Positions 13,191 to 14,272 of a stretch of 14,272 nucleotides of DNA are shown here, piece after piece. The number at the start of each line of letters is the position of its first letter. Position 1 is the first letter of the stretch. Location: contig JACQWZ010000074.1 in NCBI GenBank assembly GCA_016209005.1, positions 1 through 14,272 of the forward strand. Reading direction: 5' to 3'. This DNA is from Candidatus Kuenenbacteria bacterium (GTDB lineage Bacteria > Patescibacteriota > Patescibacteriia > UBA2591 > PGYQ01). The position numbers and the translations under genes were made by a program. A model generated the notes under the pieces. That model saw only the letters and a list, made by a program, of their open reading frames with translations. It searched no databases and had not been told where the DNA came from.

Positions 13191-13511
13191 ATGCTTAAAG
13201 AAATTACAACCACAAAAATCGCTTTATTTAAAGGTAAAAAAATTAGAAAAACGCTTTTCCAAAACGAGTGGTGGTTTTCGGTTTTAGATGTAATTGCTGT
13301 GCTTACCAACAGTCCTCAATCTAAAACCTATTGGGCAAAAATGAAAGATCGCGATAAAGAAATGTCCCAACCGTTCCCATTTTGGGAACAGTTAAAGTTG
13401 ACAGTAGAAGACGGCAAAATGTGTAAAGCCGATTGTGCCGATACCGAAGGTATTTTGTGTATTATTCAATCTATTCCATCACATCACCTAATTGGATATG
13501 GAGTTAATTAA
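13191..13511 (+). pseudogene. Truncated Bro-N family protein (phage antirepressor-like), 106 aa
   Basis: The N-terminal Bro-N domain is nearly complete: TKIALFKGKKIRK, then NEWWFSVLDVIAVLT (about residues 26-40), YWAKMKDRDKE, and KADCADTEGILCIIQSIPS (about 82-99). After IPS the similarity ends and a few unrelated codons (HHLIGYGVN) run to TAA 13509. Intact relatives are usually about 250 residues, so roughly half is lost. Bro-N domains occur in phage antirepressors and bind DNA; in Patescibacteria they are common, apparently mobile genes. This is the third Bro-N start in the window (others at 5288 and 7046) and the best preserved. A product of 106 residues could still be made and might retain a folded domain. 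Confidence 0.75.
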
Positions 13512-13533
13512 TGGCGTGAACCCACATGCCATA

Positions 13534-13578
13534 ATGTATTACACTTATATTTTGTGCGCGAGATTTAAAAATTATTAA
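13534..13578 (+). pseudogene. Possible scrap of a GIY-YIG nuclease gene start
   Basis: ATG 13534 begins Met-Tyr-Tyr-Thr-Tyr-Ile-Leu-Cys, which closely resembles the opening strand of small GIY-YIG endonucleases, and then runs into a stop within 14 codons with no Gly-Ile-Tyr part. At this length the resemblance could be chance. Confidence 0.3.
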
Positions 13579-13589
13579 CAAATTAAACT

Positions 13590-14048
13590 ATGGAAAAAAT
13601 TTTAGGCATTGATTATGGAAAAAGCAAGATTGGTTTGGCTTTGGCTGATAAACAATTAAAAATAGCCATGCCTTATAAAATTATAAAAAATAAAGGCAAG
13701 AAAATTGTCTTGCAGGAATTGAAAAAAATTTGCGAACAAGAAAATGTGACTCAGATTGTTCTTGGTCAGCCTAGTCAATTAACTGACAACCCTGAAGAAC
13801 GCGTCTACAGGGTAAATAATCAACAAATAATAATGGAGATTAAAAAATTTTTTAAAGAAGCGAAAAAATTTTTAAAAATTCCAATAGATTTTGAAAATGA
13901 AAGAATGACCACCAAAATGGCTAAAACTTTATTAAAAGGAAGCAAAATCAAAGACGACGATTCTGTCGCGGCAATGATTATTTTGCAAGATTATTTAGAA
14001 ATTCAGGAGTTACGCACTATTAATGTGCATTTGGCTAATATTAGCTAA
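13590..14048 (+). CDS. ruvX: RuvX/YqgF-type Holliday junction resolvase-like protein with element-derived tail
   Basis: A 152-residue member of the RNase H-fold YqgF/RuvX family, which in other bacteria is linked to 16S rRNA 5'-end maturation and Holliday-junction cleavage. The motifs are GIDYGKSKIGLALAD with catalytic D8, VLGQPSQLTDN (about 65-75, usually GLP), NERMTT with E104, and the acidic cluster D122-D124 leading into SVAAMIILQDYLE. All catalytic acids are present. The family normally ends at about residue 137. Here I138 is split by the MITE boundary and residues 139-152 (QELRTINVHLANIS) and the stop are read from MITE copy B. So the native C-terminus and stop were replaced, while the conserved core is untouched and probably active. 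No Shine-Dalgarno site; the ATG at 13590 begins the conserved first strand. Confidence 0.92.
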   Translation: MEKILGIDYGKSKIGLALADKQLKIAMPYKIIKNKGKKIVLQELKKICEQENVTQIVLGQPSQLTDNPEERVYRVNNQQIIMEIKKFFKEAKKFLKIPIDFENERMTTKMAKTLLKGSKIKDDDSVAAMIILQDYLEIQELRTINVHLANIS

Positions 14049-14120
14049 AAATGAAAAATTAACAAAAATTCAATTTTCGCTAACTTTAGCCATTTTTTGA
14101 TTAAACTGCGTAAGTCCTGA
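14003..14120. mobile_element. 118-bp MITE-like element, copy B, inverted relative to copy A
   Basis: The reverse complement of this element equals 9434-9551 except for one base (T to C in the central A/T-rich part). It has the same 14-base terminal repeats, TCAGGAGTTACGCA at 14003 and TGCGTAAGTCCTGA ending at 14120, and the same inner GGCTAA/TTAGCC pair. Its first 46 bases are coding sequence of ruvX. TTAGAAAT occurs directly before the element (13995-14002) and again two bases after it (14123-14130); that may be a target duplication or part of the seven-base repeats. Confidence 0.88.
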
Positions 14121-14153
14121 AATTAGAAATTTTAAATTATAAATTTTAAATTC
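14119..14153. repeat. Seven-base repeats, five units, after MITE copy B
   Basis: GAAATTA, GAAATTT, TAAATTA, TAAATTT and TAAATTC follow without gaps, overlapping the last two bases of the element. The pattern is the same as at 9550-9570. Confidence 0.65.
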
Positions 14154-14167
14154 CAGCCAAAGGCTGG
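14153..14167. repeat. Short hairpin CCAGCC-AAA-GGCTGG
   Basis: Perfect six-base G+C-rich arms with a three-base loop, 105 bases after the ruvX stop. A T-poor stretch follows, so it is a weak terminator candidate in either direction. Confidence 0.45.
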
Positions 14168-14199
14168 TCGCTCTTTGGGTGAAAATAATCTAAAATTTA

Positions 14200-14217
14200 A
14201 TCCGCCAGCTGGCGGAT
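14200..14217. repeat. Perfect 18-bp GC-rich palindrome
   Basis: ATCCGCCAGCTGGCGGAT is its own reverse complement. Palindromes of this type stand out in AT-rich genomes and probably belong to a dispersed family. It shares the string CGCCAGCT with the GC-rich stretch in the 91-residue gene (8194-8200). Confidence 0.7.
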
Positions 14218-14230
14218 ACAATTTTTATCA

Positions 14231-14272
14231 ATGCATAATACCAGATACATATTGGACTCCATAAGACCTAAA
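14231..14272 (+). CDS. Possible start of a rightward gene running off the window
   Basis: ATG 14231 opens 14 codons, MHNTRYILDSIRPK, that reach the window edge without a stop. The residues look like an ordinary N-terminus, the frame follows intergenic DNA, and a gene is expected near here, but there is no Shine-Dalgarno site and the sequence is too short to identify. Confidence 0.3.
   Translation, partial: MHNTRYILDSIRPK

Noticed and set aside
14196..14272. Leftward frame ending in IRQLAD across the 18-bp palindrome
   Set aside because: Open for only 24 codons to the edge; it would be another repeat-derived C-terminus, but other leftward frames are equally plausible and a rightward start at 14231 competes.

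Overview
The window reads as chromosome from an AT-rich, reduced-genome bacterium, most likely of the Candidate Phyla Radiation (Patescibacteria), probably the Parcubacteria side. This rests on base composition, the single-chain glycyl-tRNA synthetase, short intergenic gaps, mostly absent Shine-Dalgarno sites, repeated remnants of Bro-N antirepressor genes, and small hypothetical proteins of a type I associate with that group. No marker here fixes the phylum. Reading is consistent with the standard bacterial code: long genes have no internal TGA, and one ends on TGA.

Layout, left to right. Bases 1-670: the tail of a rightward gene (possibly recO) converges on a leftward 168-residue gene that has its own strong promoter and ribosome binding site. 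Bases 671-5304: a tight rightward block of glycyl-tRNA synthetase, an 884-residue SNF2-family helicase and an unrecognised 173-residue protein. Bases 5288-7141: an AbiEi/AbiEii-type toxin-antitoxin pair with decayed Bro-N gene starts on both sides. Bases 7176-9405: a SWIM zinc-finger protein (the usual genetic partner of the SNF2 helicase), a Nudix-like gene remnant, a 91-residue hypothetical and class II fructose-bisphosphate aldolase. Bases 9406-9604: seven-base repeats and a 118-bp MITE-like element. Bases 9605-12106: gyrA. Bases 12107-13589: a broken gene for a secreted cysteine-rich repeat protein, a truncated Bro-N gene and a scrap that may be a GIY-YIG nuclease start. Bases 13590-14272: ruvX, a second inverted copy of the MITE, more seven-base repeats, two GC-rich palindromes and possibly the start of another gene.

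Housekeeping genes (glycine charging, glycolysis/gluconeogenesis, DNA supercoiling, Holliday-junction or rRNA processing) form the backbone, and accessory DNA fills the gaps. The most notable signal is that small repeats have entered or trimmed coding sequence. The MITE supplies the last 14 codons and the stop of ruvX. A 21-bp GC-rich palindrome sits in frame inside the aldolase gene. A related palindrome supplies the stop of the Nudix-like remnant. The second notable signal is a cysteine-rich exported protein whose open frame resumes after one in-frame stop and one A-tract frameshift. I see no complete new defence system beyond the AbiE-type pair and the SNF2/SWIM pair it separates.
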